From: Phycicoccus sp. Soil802
GTDB lineage: Bacteria > Actinomycetota > Actinomycetes > Actinomycetales > Dermatophilaceae
DNA length: 64,000 nucleotides
Assembly (NCBI RefSeq): GCF_001429605.1
Contig: NZ_LMSS01000004.1
Location: 372,001 to 436,000, forward strand
Direction of reading: 5' to 3'
Below the pieces are notes generated by a model that worked only from the letters and a program-made list of their open reading frames with translations, was not told where the DNA came from and did not search any database. Numbering within the stretch: position 1 is the first letter of the stretch; the number at the start of each line of letters is the position of its first letter. The position numbers and the translations under genes are program-made. Positions 50,352 through 59,398 of this stretch are shown piece by piece.

Positions 50352-50413
50352 TCGAACGTCTGTGCCAAACATGTGTTCGACGCGTGTCTTGATTGGTTCG
50401 AACATGCGTGCTA
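50352..50413. promoter_or_regulatory. lexA: Cluster of three SOS (LexA) box-like sites
   Basis: Compared with the actinobacterial consensus TCGAACATATGTTCGA: 50352-50367 matches 12 of 16, 50365-50380 (CCAAACATGTGTTCGA) 13 of 16, and 50398-50413 12 of 16. The first two overlap by three bases. They lie between lexA and the LysM gene and should control both. Confidence 0.75.
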
Positions 50414-50496
50414 GAAATCACCCAGGCAGTTCTTCGCACATCCGTTCGATGGACGCAACCACGAGCCCCCGGCTCACCGCCCCGATGGAGGACCAG

Positions 50497-50895
50497 ATGA
50501 GTGCAGCAGTCGCTTGGGACGTCGCCCCCGCACCAGTGCGGGTCCCCGTTCGCCCGGCTCGCCCGCAGCTGGTCTCCCTGCCCACCGGGACGGCCGTGCC
50601 CGAGGTGCCGGCCACGCCGCTACGGATCACCCGGGCCGGTCGGTTGGCGCTCACCCTCTCCGTCGTCGTGGCGGCGGTCGCCCTGGCGGTCGCGCTGTTC
50701 TCCGGCGGCGCCTCGGCCACCGTCATCGACCACTCCACCACGGTGGGCACCGGCCAGACGCTCTCCGAGATCGCCACACAGCAGCTCCCGCAGCTGCCGA
50801 TGGCCGAGGCCGTGGCCCAGCTCCAGATCGCCAACGACCTGACCGGCAGCGACATCCACGCGGGTCAGACGCTGCTCATCCCGCGGGTCGGCTGA
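50497..50895 (+). CDS. LysM domain protein, candidate SOS cell-division inhibitor
   Basis: A 132-residue membrane-anchored protein: a Pro-rich cytoplasmic N-terminus, one transmembrane helix (LALTLSVVVAAVALAVALFS, about residues 51-70) and a C-terminal LysM domain (TVGTGQTLSEIATQQLPQLP, then IHAGQTLLIPRVG). Location and design match SOS-induced division inhibitors beside lexA (YneA, DivS, Rv2719c/ChiZ). ATG 50497 has GGAGG five bases upstream; SOS-box-like sites lie just before. Confidence 0.88.
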   Translation: MSAAVAWDVAPAPVRVPVRPARPQLVSLPTGTAVPEVPATPLRITRAGRLALTLSVVVAAVALAVALFSGGASATVIDHSTTVGTGQTLSEIATQQLPQLPMAEAVAQLQIANDLTGSDIHAGQTLLIPRVG

Positions 50896-50926
50896 GGTCG
50901 CTGACCAGTCGGTAGGTCCGACGTTG

Positions 50927-52171
50927 TCAGTTGGCCTTGGCCAGGTGCGTCCAGCGGATCGCCGAGGTGTCACCGGCCTTCGCAATGGCGACCTGGTCGA
51001 CGCCGACGGCCGAGGCCGTCGTGGTGGTCCGGATCGGCACGCCGGCGGTGACCTGGTAGGACGCCGTCCCCGGCAGCGCCTTGATGAGGGTGCCGTCCTT
51101 GGGGTGGAAGCGCAGGTGGTTGAACTTCACGCCTGACCCGGCCTGGTCGACCGCCAGCTGGTCGACGTAGATGGGCGTCTTGTACCCACCGACGTTGGCC
51201 CAGGAGCTGATCGCGATCGGCGCCCCGCCGCTCATCCGGTAGGCCTCCAGCCGCTGTCCGGTCTTGATGAAGGTCCCGTCGGCGGGCACCGCGTTGAGGT
51301 GGTTCCACACCCCGCCGGTGCCGGCCTTGTCGATCGCGTTCTGGTCGACCACGACGGTCGGCTTGGTGCCGCCGAAGACCGCCCACGAGGTCACGATGAC
51401 CGGAGCGCCGCCGGCGATGCGGTAGGCCTCCTTGCGCTGGGCGCCCTTGATGAAGGTGCCCTCGGCCGGTCGCACCGGCAGCGTGGCCAGCGAGGTGCTG
51501 GAGATCAGGTGGGTCGGCTGGGTGCCGCCGAAGGCCGCCCAGGTGGAGACATAGACGGGGGCCTTGCCGACCAGGCGGAAGGCCTGCGAGGTCTCGCGCA
51601 CCTTGATGAAGCTTCCCGAGGGCGGGGGCTGGTAGGCCTTGTCCTTGAAGTGGATGAAGTTCGTGGGCCAGTTGCGGTCACCACGGGGCACCCGCCAGCG
51701 CGAGGAGTAGCCGCCGCCGTAGGACGAGTCGGAGATGACGATGTAGCCGGACGTCACCTCCTCCACGTAGCCGACGTGGCCGTAGCTGGGGGCGTAGGCG
51801 CTGCCGTAGCCCCACTGGGCCACCGAGCCGACGGTGGCGGTCTTGTCGACCTTGAAGCCGCGCTTGGTGGCGTTGGCCGCCCAGCTGCCGCCGTCGCCCA
51901 TCGCGCTCTGCTGCGCGACGCCGTTGCGGGAGAGTCGGTAGGCCACGTAGTTGACGCAGTTGTTGCCCGAGGTGCTGACCGGGTAGCCCCAGATCGGCTT
52001 CCCGGCATACCCGGAGAAGGCGATGCACGAGACGTTCGACGCCTTGCACTCCCGGACCATCGTCTCGGCGTGCGCCGGCGCTGCCACGGTGCCGGTGAGG
52101 GCCACTGCTGCGCTGGCGGTGAGGGCGAGCGCGGCGAGGCGTGCGGCAGCGCGGCGGAGGTGACGTCGCAT
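50927..52171 (-). CDS. Secreted CHAP-domain protein with C-terminal repeats
   Basis: A 414-residue exported protein. Signal peptide to about residue 36 (AHA); CHAP domain about 45-165 with catalytic Cys in SGNNCVNYVAYRL and His in PSYGHVGYVEEV; then four repeats of about 55-60 residues (DGTFIKTGQRLEAYRMSGGA, SWAxxGGxxP, VDQxAxxxAG, NHL). Such CHAP proteins cleave peptidoglycan; the repeats probably bind the cell surface. Convergent with the LysM gene. Confidence 0.9.
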   Translation of the reverse strand: MRRHLRRAAARLAALALTASAAVALTGTVAAPAHAETMVRECKASNVSCIAFSGYAGKPIWGYPVSTSGNNCVNYVAYRLSRNGVAQQSAMGDGGSWAANATKRGFKVDKTATVGSVAQWGYGSAYAPSYGHVGYVEEVTSGYIVISDSSYGGGYSSRWRVPRGDRNWPTNFIHFKDKAYQPPPSGSFIKVRETSQAFRLVGKAPVYVSTWAAFGGTQPTHLISSTSLATLPVRPAEGTFIKGAQRKEAYRIAGGAPVIVTSWAVFGGTKPTVVVDQNAIDKAGTGGVWNHLNAVPADGTFIKTGQRLEAYRMSGGAPIAISSWANVGGYKTPIYVDQLAVDQAGSGVKFNHLRFHPKDGTLIKALPGTASYQVTAGVPIRTTTTASAVGVDQVAIAKAGDTSAIRWTHLAKAN

Positions 52172-52393
52172 GACTTCCCGGGGGTAGGGGGGACCGGGCG
52201 GGGGTGCCGGATGGTGCTCGGCGCCAAGGGGCCCGGTCGGGGCCTTGGACAGGGTGCCCTACCTCGGATCGTCTTGTCCCATTTGCCCGGAGAACACCGC
52301 CGGTGTAATTCGACGGCTCGTGCTCAGGAGGGCCGGACCGCATCGGCCGAACGGGCTAGGCGGCTGGAGCGGTGGTTGTCCGACCTGGTTGGC

Positions 52394-53545
52394 TCAGCGG
52401 TCTGCCCTGCGCGGTCGCCGAGCCGGGTGCCCCAGCTCACCGCCCCACAGGTGCGGGGTGCCCTCGTTCTCGACGTAGGAGAGGTCGCGCCCCACGAAGT
52501 GCGCGAGCCGTTGGGCTGCCACGCGCACCTGCGTGCGGCCGTCCTTGGTGACCCCCGGAGCCAGCCGCACCTCCACCTCGACCACGTCGGGGCGCACGGT
52601 CCGCTTCCACAGGCCGACGTTCACCGAGTCGAGCACGACCCACGCCCAGAACGGGTCGTTGTGCTCGGCGTACGGATGGTCGGGGAGCGACGGGAAGTTC
52701 ACCTGCGGATAGCTGAGCACCACCTCGTCATAGGTGGGGAAGAGGTATGCCGCGGGGGCGGCTGGGCTGCGCCGGCGCACCTGGGTGGGATCGAACCAGT
52801 GCGGGAGACCGTCGACCTCGACCTCCTCGAGGTCGTCGCCGATCTCGGCCAGGGCCGCCTTGGTGTCGCTGATCGTCAGGGTCGCCCAGCGGGTGAAGTC
52901 CTTGATGGTGGTCGGGCCGTGCCCGGCGACGTAGCGCCGGACCAGCTCGACCATGGCCTCTTCGCGGGTGCGCGGGGGAGTGGGCGGCACGACCTCGTCG
53001 ACGAGGCCGTAGGAGTGGTGCACGCCCTTCATCGGCCCCGAGCAGACCAGGCCCTGCAGCTCGGCGACGAGCAGCAAGTGGCCGAGCTGCTCGCCCGGCT
53101 TGATGGGCGACCTGCGGTTGGTGAACTCGTCATTGAGCTCGGGGCGGGTGCGAAAGGTCTTGTCCTGCAACAGCTTGCACAGCAGGTCGAGGCCGTCGGA
53201 GATGCGACGCGGGTCGTCGAGCCCGAGCTGGCGGTGCCGCGCGGCCATGCTCGACAGCACCCGGGGAGAGGTGAGCTCGAGGATCCACCGCAGGTCCTCG
53301 GGCGCGACGAAGTGCCACGTCGGCCGCAGGATGTGCGTGCGCAGGAAGGCGCCGGAGTCGAACTCACGCTGCAGCGCGGCATACGTGTCCTTGCGCGAGC
53401 GCAGGCCGAGCGAGAAGAAGGCGTGGTCGCGCTCCTGGCTCTGCACGCAGGTGAGCAGCCGCACGACGTCGGCCGCCTTGGCGGCGGGCGCCGACGACAG
53501 CCGTTGCGTGGCGAGGCGCTGGGCGAGGACGCGGGAGGAGTCCAT
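52394..53545 (-). CDS. AlkZ/YcaQ-like DNA glycosylase (HTH_42)
   Basis: A 383-residue protein of the HTH_42 superfamily (winged helix DNA-binding). LLTCVQSQERDHAFFSLGLR carries the QxQ catalytic motif of AlkZ-type glycosylases; LRPTWHFVAPEDLRWILEL and TRPELNDEF are family segments; FDPTQVRRRSPAAPAAYLFP follows. Characterised members remove bulky or crosslinked adducts, often for self-protection in antibiotic producers; no such cluster is adjacent. Confidence 0.88.
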   Translation of the reverse strand: MDSSRVLAQRLATQRLSSAPAAKAADVVRLLTCVQSQERDHAFFSLGLRSRKDTYAALQREFDSGAFLRTHILRPTWHFVAPEDLRWILELTSPRVLSSMAARHRQLGLDDPRRISDGLDLLCKLLQDKTFRTRPELNDEFTNRRSPIKPGEQLGHLLLVAELQGLVCSGPMKGVHHSYGLVDEVVPPTPPRTREEAMVELVRRYVAGHGPTTIKDFTRWATLTISDTKAALAEIGDDLEEVEVDGLPHWFDPTQVRRRSPAAPAAYLFPTYDEVVLSYPQVNFPSLPDHPYAEHNDPFWAWVVLDSVNVGLWKRTVRPDVVEVEVRLAPGVTKDGRTQVRVAAQRLAHFVGRDLSYVENEGTPHLWGGELGHPARRPRRADR

Positions 53546-53592
53546 GGCGCCATCCTCTCGAAGACCGCCGACAGGTGCGCGACCATGGGGTG

Positions 53593-54018
53593 ATGGAGCA
53601 GAGCACGACCATCGAGATCGCCGCACCGCCCGAGCGCGTCTGGGAGGTGATGGTCGACGTCGAGCGCTGGTCGGACTGGACCGACACAGTCACCTGGGTG
53701 CGCCGGCTCGACGATGGTCCGCTGCGCCCCGGGTCGCGGGCCAAGATCAACCAGCCGAAGGTCCCGGAGACCGAGTACGTCGTGACCGAGCTCGAGCCGG
53801 GGCGGTCGTTCACGTGGGTGGCCACCGGTCCGGGCGTGCTGACTACCGCTCGGCACACCATCGAGCCGCTCTCCGGCGGCGGCTCGCGGGTGCGGCTGTC
53901 CGTCGAGCAGGCGGGCTGGCTCGGGTCGTTCATGGGGCGGTTCTACCGGGGGCTGACCGACCGTTACCTCGCGACCGAGGCGGCCGGTCTGAAGGCCCGG
54001 TGCGAAGGGCACCGATGA
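53593..54018 (+). CDS. SRPBCC family protein
   Basis: A 141-residue START-like protein: TTIEIAAPPERVWEVMVDVE, RWSDWTDTVTWVRRLDDGPL, FTWVATGPGVLTTARHTIEP and GRFYRGLTDRYLATEA. It probably binds a lipid or other hydrophobic molecule. ATG 53593 is chosen over GTG 53575. It is divergent from the AlkZ-like gene. Confidence 0.88.
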   Translation: MEQSTTIEIAAPPERVWEVMVDVERWSDWTDTVTWVRRLDDGPLRPGSRAKINQPKVPETEYVVTELEPGRSFTWVATGPGVLTTARHTIEPLSGGGSRVRLSVEQAGWLGSFMGRFYRGLTDRYLATEAAGLKARCEGHR

Positions 54019-54096
54019 GTTCGGGCGGTCGCGTGGGTCGGTACGTCTGACAGCACCTGGCGGCGACACCACGTCCCACGACAGCAGGAGGCAGAC

Positions 54097-54711
54097 ATGA
54101 CCAAGGTGTGCGCGAGCATCACGACCTCGGTGGACGGCTACGTCACCGGGCCCGACGACGGCCCCGGCAGGGGGCTGGGGGAGGGCGGCGAGCGGCTGCA
54201 CTACTGGGTGTTCGGCGGGCCGTGGTCCTACGACGCCGAGCCCGCAGGGGCACCGGGCGACGGTCTGGGCGGGGTCGAGAAGGAGTACCTGGATGCCGCC
54301 TTCGCACGGCTCGGGGCCTCGGTCGCCGGCCGGAACATGTACGAGGCGTCGGGGCACTGGGGCGACCAGAACCCTTGGGGCGTCCCGACTTTCATCGTCA
54401 CGCACCGTCCGGAGGAGCAGCCCGAAGGCGACGCCTTCATCTTCGTCGACGGAGTGGAGGAGGCCATCGAGCGGGCCAAGGCCGCCGCCGGCGACAAGGA
54501 CGTGAGTCTCAGTGGGGGAGCGGACGTCATCCGCCAGGCCCTCGCCGCCGGCCTGGTGGACGAGCTCAGCATCATCGTGGCGCCGGTGATCCTCGGCCGC
54601 GGCAAGCTCCTGTTCGAGGGCTTCGACCACGACATCGAGCTCACGCCGAAGGGCGTCCGGCAGTCACCGCTGGCGACCTTCATCGACTACGAGGTCGTCA
54701 CCAAGCGCTGA
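54097..54711 (+). CDS. Dihydrofolate-reductase-like (RibD C-terminal) family protein
   Basis: A 204-residue protein of the RibD_C/DHFR family: ITTSVDGYVTGPDDG, GRNMYEASGHWGDQNPWGVP, VSLSGGADVIRQALAAGLVD and ELSIIVAPVILGRGKLLFEG. Most such actinobacterial proteins are NADPH-dependent reductases without a known substrate; not a true folate enzyme. GGAGG lies seven bases before the ATG. Confidence 0.9.
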   Translation: MTKVCASITTSVDGYVTGPDDGPGRGLGEGGERLHYWVFGGPWSYDAEPAGAPGDGLGGVEKEYLDAAFARLGASVAGRNMYEASGHWGDQNPWGVPTFIVTHRPEEQPEGDAFIFVDGVEEAIERAKAAAGDKDVSLSGGADVIRQALAAGLVDELSIIVAPVILGRGKLLFEGFDHDIELTPKGVRQSPLATFIDYEVVTKR

Positions 54712-54729
54712 CCCGGCCACCCCTCCCCG

Positions 54730-54798
54730 ACTTCTGGCCACCGGTGTGGCAGGGGACCCCCGGAACGGGGCTGACACCGAGCACAGGTGGCCAGAAGT
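54730..54798. terminator. Nested hairpin between convergent genes
   Basis: Outer 13-bp stem ACTTCTGGCCACC (54730-54742) with 54786-54798; inner GGTGT/ACACC and a CCCC...GGGG hairpin lie within. It serves the reductase gene and the convergent secreted-protein gene. Confidence 0.7.
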
Positions 54799-54810
54799 GC
54801 CGAGTCGGCG

Positions 54811-55491
54811 CTAGCCGACCTTCGCGGCGTAGCGGCAGGTGGCCCACGGGTTCATCGCGGCCAGCACCCCGTCGGGGTTGTTCTTCCAGACCCAGGCGTG
54901 CAGGGCGTAGAACGCGGGCAGGTCGTAGCGGTTCGGCGCCGCGACGTACATGAACGTCTGGCCGAAGAGCTGCGGTGCCGGGCGGGTGCCGTGGGCGCCC
55001 CAGTCGGCCTCGAAGACCACGTACTCGAGCGCGACCAGCTCGAGCTGCCCGTTGCGCTTCGGCTCGTAGACCAGCACCTCGGGCTTGCTGACGTCGACGG
55101 TGCCGTCGAGCAGCGCGCCGTTGACCCAGTGGATGCCCATCGCGGGCTTGTCGTCCTGGTCGTCGAGGTCGACGTCCGCGTCGATGCACTCGTGCAACGG
55201 CGCGGGCGCGGGCAGGCGGGAGTAGCCGGCGGCCTCGGCGGTGCCCACGCCGTGGAACTGCGCGGTGGCGGCTCGGGCGGCGGACAGCCCGCGGAACTGG
55301 CCGTGGCCGTGGCTGTGGCTCGCGTGGTCGTCCCCCACCGCAGCCGAGGTCCGGTGGGTCACCGAACCCTGGTCAGGCGTGAGGGCGGCCGCCCCCGCGA
55401 CGGTTCCCACGGCCGGGAGGAGGGCCGTCGCTCCCAGGGCCACCGCGGCGGCGGCCCTCATGACGCTTCTTCGCTCAGCTGGTCTGGGCAT
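54811..55491 (-). CDS. Secreted protein of unknown function
   Basis: A 226-residue exported protein. Signal peptide with a hydrophobic stretch (residues 12-35); a His-rich segment (HASHSHGHG) may bind metal; the mature part contains GIHWVNGALLDGTVDVSKPE and LVYEPKRNGQLELVALEYVV. Known only as a conserved hypothetical. The start may be at the second Met (MRAAAAVALG). Confidence 0.78.
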   Translation of the reverse strand: MPRPAERRSVMRAAAAVALGATALLPAVGTVAGAAALTPDQGSVTHRTSAAVGDDHASHSHGHGQFRGLSAARAATAQFHGVGTAEAAGYSRLPAPAPLHECIDADVDLDDQDDKPAMGIHWVNGALLDGTVDVSKPEVLVYEPKRNGQLELVALEYVVFEADWGAHGTRPAPQLFGQTFMYVAAPNRYDLPAFYALHAWVWKNNPDGVLAAMNPWATCRYAAKVG

Positions 55492-55683
55492 GTCGTGCTC
55501 CTCTGCGGGTGCGCACTGGTGTCAGTGCAGTTGGCTGATGCCAGAACGCTAGGAACGCCGGTGCCCCCGGACATCGGCAGCGACTGCCCATGTTGGCGTG
55601 GGTCGATCTGCCCATCCCGCCCGCCGCAGGGATGGGCGGTTCGCCCGACGCGGGCGACCCGCCTCGGTTCCTAGCGTCGAGGC

Positions 55684-56793
55684 ATGAACACTCACCTCGA
55701 AACCATCGTGATCGGCGCCGGGCAGGCTGGGCTCGCCACGGCATACCAGCTGAAGCAGTCGGGGCACGACTGCCTGGTCCTCGATGCCGGCGCCCGCGTG
55801 GGCGACGGCTGGCGGCGCCAGTGGGACTCGCTTCGGCTCTACAGTCCAGCGAAGCACGACTCGCTGCCCGGCATGGCCTTCCCCGCAGACCCGTGGCACT
55901 TCCCGGGCAAGGACGAGGTGGCCGACTACCTGGAGACCTACTCGCGCGAGTTCGCCCTGCCGGTGCGGTTGGACACTCGGGTGAGCCGGCTGGCTGCGGC
56001 GTCGACGGGCGGGTTCCGCGTCGAGACCGACCGCGGCGACTACCTGGCCGACCACGTCGTCGTCGCCACGGGCACCTTCGGGCGCAAGCCGCACGTGCCC
56101 GACTTCGCCGGCGAGCTCGACCCGGGGATCCTCCAGCTGCACTCCAGCGCGTACCGACGTCCGTCGCAGCTGCCGGACGGACCCGTGCTCGTCGTCGGCG
56201 CCTCCCACTCCGGCTTCGACGTCGCCTACGAGGTGGCGCCCGACCACCCGACGATCCTCGCCGGCATGGGGCACGGGGAGATCCCCGTGCCGCACGGCTC
56301 GCGTCGGTTCCGGATGGCCATGCCGGTGCTGTGGTTCGTCTGGGGCCACGTCATCAACCGGCGAACCCCGGTGGGGCGCAAGGAGATGCAGGAGATCCGG
56401 TTCCACGGTGGGCCGGCCCTGCGGGTCAAGGTGGCCGACCTCGAAGGGCGCGGCGTGGAACGCGTGGAGGAGCGCGTGACCGGCGTCGAGGGTGGCCGTC
56501 CGGTGCTCGCCAGCGGTCGAGTCGTCGACGTGGCGACCGTCGTGTGGGCGACCGGGTTCACCCAGGACTTCGGCTGGATCGACGTCCCGGGCGTGATCGG
56601 CGAGGACGGCTGGCCGCGCGAGCTGCGGGGTGTGGTGCAGGACGCGCCCGGCCTGTACTTCTGCGGGCTGTCGATGCAGAGCTCGTTCCGCTCGATGTTG
56701 ATCGGCGGCGTGGGAGCGGACGCGGCCTTCGTCGCCCAGGAGATCGCGGCACGGTCGGCTCGGGGGCTGCGGCCCGCGCGGGCCGCGGCGTGA
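55684..56793 (+). CDS. FAD/NAD(P)-binding monooxygenase-like protein
   Basis: A 369-residue flavin monooxygenase-type enzyme: VIGAGQAGLATAYQLKQSGH (FAD), RVGDGWRRQWDSLRLYSP, VVVATGTFGRKPHVPDFAGE, VLVVGASHSGFDVAYEVAPD (NADP) and WATGFTQDFGWI near the end. Probably oxidises a small organic substrate. It is followed after 14 bases by the DUF998 gene, so an operon is likely. Confidence 0.92.
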   Translation: MNTHLETIVIGAGQAGLATAYQLKQSGHDCLVLDAGARVGDGWRRQWDSLRLYSPAKHDSLPGMAFPADPWHFPGKDEVADYLETYSREFALPVRLDTRVSRLAAASTGGFRVETDRGDYLADHVVVATGTFGRKPHVPDFAGELDPGILQLHSSAYRRPSQLPDGPVLVVGASHSGFDVAYEVAPDHPTILAGMGHGEIPVPHGSRRFRMAMPVLWFVWGHVINRRTPVGRKEMQEIRFHGGPALRVKVADLEGRGVERVEERVTGVEGGRPVLASGRVVDVATVVWATGFTQDFGWIDVPGVIGEDGWPRELRGVVQDAPGLYFCGLSMQSSFRSMLIGGVGADAAFVAQEIAARSARGLRPARAAA

Positions 56794-56806
56794 GTGGGGG
56801 CGTGCG

Positions 56807-57493
56807 ATGAACACCACGAGCACCACGGCGCCGGCCCCGACCTCGACGGCCCGCAGCGACGGGTCCCTGCGCTGGCTGGCCCGGGCCGGCATGGCCGGCC
56901 CGGTCCTGTTCACCGTCACCTTCGTGGCCCAGCAATGGCTCCGGCGCGACACCTACGACTGGGTCGGCGAGCCGGTCAGCAACCTGGAAGCAGGACCGCA
57001 GGGCTGGGTCCAGCAGGCGAACTTCGTGGTCTTCGGACTGCTCATGGCCGCCTTCGCGGTGGGCATGGCGCGCGAGGTGTCCGGGCGCCGGCTCGGCCGG
57101 TCCGGCCCGGCGTTCCTGGCACTGTCCAGTGCCGGGCTGTTCCTCGCCGCGGTCTTTCCTCTGGAGCAGGACGCGCAGGGTGTTGCCTACGACCCTGGCC
57201 TGCACTTCGTGGCCGGGGTGACCTTCTTCCTCAGCTCCGGGCTGGCACTGCTCGCACTGTCGCGCAGCTTGGCCGGGGACGCCCGGTGGGGCCGGCTCCC
57301 GGCCTACGCGCTGGTCGCCGGGTTGCTCGCCTTCGCCGGGTTCGTGGTCATGGGAACGCTCGTGATCCCCGACGGGGCGGCCTTGCACCCGTATGCCGGA
57401 CTGGCCCAGCGCGTGGTCATCGTCGGCGTCACGTTCCCGTGCCTGGTCCTGCTCGCGGCGCGGCTGCACCGCCTGGCTGACGCGGGCGGCTGA
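56807..57493 (+). CDS. DUF998 family membrane protein
   Basis: A 228-residue protein with six hydrophobic helices and DUF998 features (FTVTFVAQQWLRRDTYDWVG, VSNLEAGPQGWVQQANFVVF, LHFVAGVTFFLSS). Function unknown. Its 3' end, stop codon included, is duplicated in tandem at 57505-57547. Confidence 0.9.
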   Translation: MNTTSTTAPAPTSTARSDGSLRWLARAGMAGPVLFTVTFVAQQWLRRDTYDWVGEPVSNLEAGPQGWVQQANFVVFGLLMAAFAVGMAREVSGRRLGRSGPAFLALSSAGLFLAAVFPLEQDAQGVAYDPGLHFVAGVTFFLSSGLALLALSRSLAGDARWGRLPAYALVAGLLAFAGFVVMGTLVIPDGAALHPYAGLAQRVVIVGVTFPCLVLLAARLHRLADAGG

Positions 57494-57547
57494 CGAACCG
57501 GGCCCGGCTGCACCGAGTCGCTGACGCGGGCGGCTGACGAAACCGGG
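57461..57547 (+). repeat. Tandem duplication of the DUF998 3' end
   Basis: A 44-base unit beginning CGGCTGCACCG at 57461 is repeated from 57505 with a few changes, including the sequence CTGACGCGGGCGGCTGACGA. The second copy is non-coding. Confidence 0.75.
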
Positions 57548-57619
57548 TCCCGGGCGTCGTCCGACAGGCTGATCCGCGGTCGACCCGTCGCGCGTATCCT
57601 CCGAGATGGAGGTACCGCG

Positions 57620-59245
57620 ATGGGCGTCGTGGATGAGCTGGTCCGGGCGCGGGAGACCTACGAGCGCGGCGACTGGGTCGCCGCGTTCCAGACCTGGTCC
57701 GACGTCGAACCCGAGGCGCTCGACGCTGCCGACCAGACCCGGTTGGCCTACACCGCCTACCTGCTCGGGCGCCGCGGGGACTGCGTGGCCGCGCTGCAGC
57801 GGGCGTTCAAGACGCACCTGGACGCGGGCGACTCAGCGGCAGCGGCCCACTCGGCCCTTTGGCTGGCGATGGTGCACGCGCGGGCGGGGGAGTTGTCGGT
57901 CGGCGGCGGGTGGGCGATGCGGGCGCAGGGCCTGCTCGCCGAGGCGGGTGACGTGGTGGAGCGCGGCTACCTGGCCAACCTCCAGATGCACCGCCACATC
58001 GAGCAGCACGAGTGGCCGCAGGCGCTGGCCTGCGCGCAGGAGACGACCGCCGTCGGGCGCCGGTTCGGCGATGCCGACCTCATCGCGCTGGGGCTGTCCG
58101 CGCAGGGCCGGCTCACGCTCATGTCGGGCGCCGTGCCGCAGGGGCTGGTGCTGTTCGACGAGGCGATGACCGGGGTGGCGTCGGGTGAGGTGTCGCCGGT
58201 GTGGGCGGGTGACATCTACTGCCTGATGATCGAGGGCTGCCAGGAGGTGTCCGACTTCGGGCGGGCCGCGGAGTGGACCGATGCGCTCACCCTGTGGTGC
58301 GACCGCCAGCCCGGGCTCGTGCCGTGGGCCGGCCAGTGCGCCGTGCACCGTGGCCAGATCATGGCGCTGCGCGGGGCGTGGACCGAAGCCCTGGAGGAGC
58401 TCGAGCTGGCGCTGCAGCGCTACGTGCGTGCCGAGGCGACCGAGGCGAGCGGGTTGGCGCTCGCCGAGCGCGGCGACGTGCTGCGACTGCAGGGGGAGTA
58501 TGCCGCCGCTGACGCCGCCTACACCGAGGCCGGCACCTTCGGCTTCGAGCCGCAGCCCGGGCTGGCGCTGTTGTGGTTGGCCCAGGGTCGCCAGGAGGTG
58601 GCGCATGCTGCGGTGGCGCGGCTGCTCGCCGAGACGGAGGGGCCGGTCGGGAGGGCGAGGTTGTTGCCGGCAGCGGTGCAGGTGCTGCTCGCGGTGGGCG
58701 AGGTCGACCGTGCCCTCGAGTGCGCCACGGAGCTGGCAGCGATCGCGCAGGGCTTCGGCTGCGCCGCTGTCACGGCGGAGTCGCGGGACGCAGTCGGCTT
58801 GCTGCGCCTCGCCGTGGGCGACCCCGCAGGTGCGCTGCCCCACCTGCGGGCGGCCCGCAGCGGGTGGTCGCAGCTGGGCTGCCCCTACCGAGCCGCCCGC
58901 ACCCAGGGGCAGCTCGGCCGGTGTCTCGCCGAGCTCGGCGACGCCGAGTCCGCGACCCGCGAGCTCCGGGCCGCGCTGTCGACGCTGACCGGTCTGGGCG
59001 CCGGGCCCGACGCGGAGTCGGTGCGTCGGCTTATGGCGCCGTCGCAGCTGCCCGGTGGGCTCACCGAGCGCGAGGCGCAGGTGCTGCGGTTGCTCGCCTC
59101 GGGTCGCAGCAACGCCGAGATCGCCGCCGAGCTGGTGCTCAGCCACAAGACCGTGGCCAGGCACCTGAGCAACATCTACACCAAGCTCGACGTGACCACT
59201 CGGACCGCTGCTGCGGCCTACGCGTTCGAGCACGAGCTGGCCTGA
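57620..59245 (+). CDS. TPR-containing LuxR-family transcriptional regulator
   Basis: A 541-residue regulator. The N-terminal 450 residues are tetratricopeptide-like helical repeats, without an AAA or receiver domain. The C-terminal LuxR helix-turn-helix (about 470-530) reads GGLTEREAQVLRLLASGRSN and LSHKTVARHLSNIYTKLDV. GGAGG precedes the ATG. Regulated genes are unknown; the adjacent small transport-like gene lies downstream. Confidence 0.92.
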   Translation: MGVVDELVRARETYERGDWVAAFQTWSDVEPEALDAADQTRLAYTAYLLGRRGDCVAALQRAFKTHLDAGDSAAAAHSALWLAMVHARAGELSVGGGWAMRAQGLLAEAGDVVERGYLANLQMHRHIEQHEWPQALACAQETTAVGRRFGDADLIALGLSAQGRLTLMSGAVPQGLVLFDEAMTGVASGEVSPVWAGDIYCLMIEGCQEVSDFGRAAEWTDALTLWCDRQPGLVPWAGQCAVHRGQIMALRGAWTEALEELELALQRYVRAEATEASGLALAERGDVLRLQGEYAAADAAYTEAGTFGFEPQPGLALLWLAQGRQEVAHAAVARLLAETEGPVGRARLLPAAVQVLLAVGEVDRALECATELAAIAQGFGCAAVTAESRDAVGLLRLAVGDPAGALPHLRAARSGWSQLGCPYRAARTQGQLGRCLAELGDAESATRELRAALSTLTGLGAGPDAESVRRLMAPSQLPGGLTEREAQVLRLLASGRSNAEIAAELVLSHKTVARHLSNIYTKLDVTTRTAAAAYAFEHELA

Positions 59246-59398
59246 GGCCGCCACCGGTCACCGCGCACGCTCACGGCGCTCGCTCGACGGCGACGCGGTC
59301 GGCCCACGTCGCTGGGTAGAACGACCCACGGCTCCGTCACACAGGATGGGCCGACGCACCGATGAGGTCTCGCGACCCGCGCACCTACCGTCGATGGC

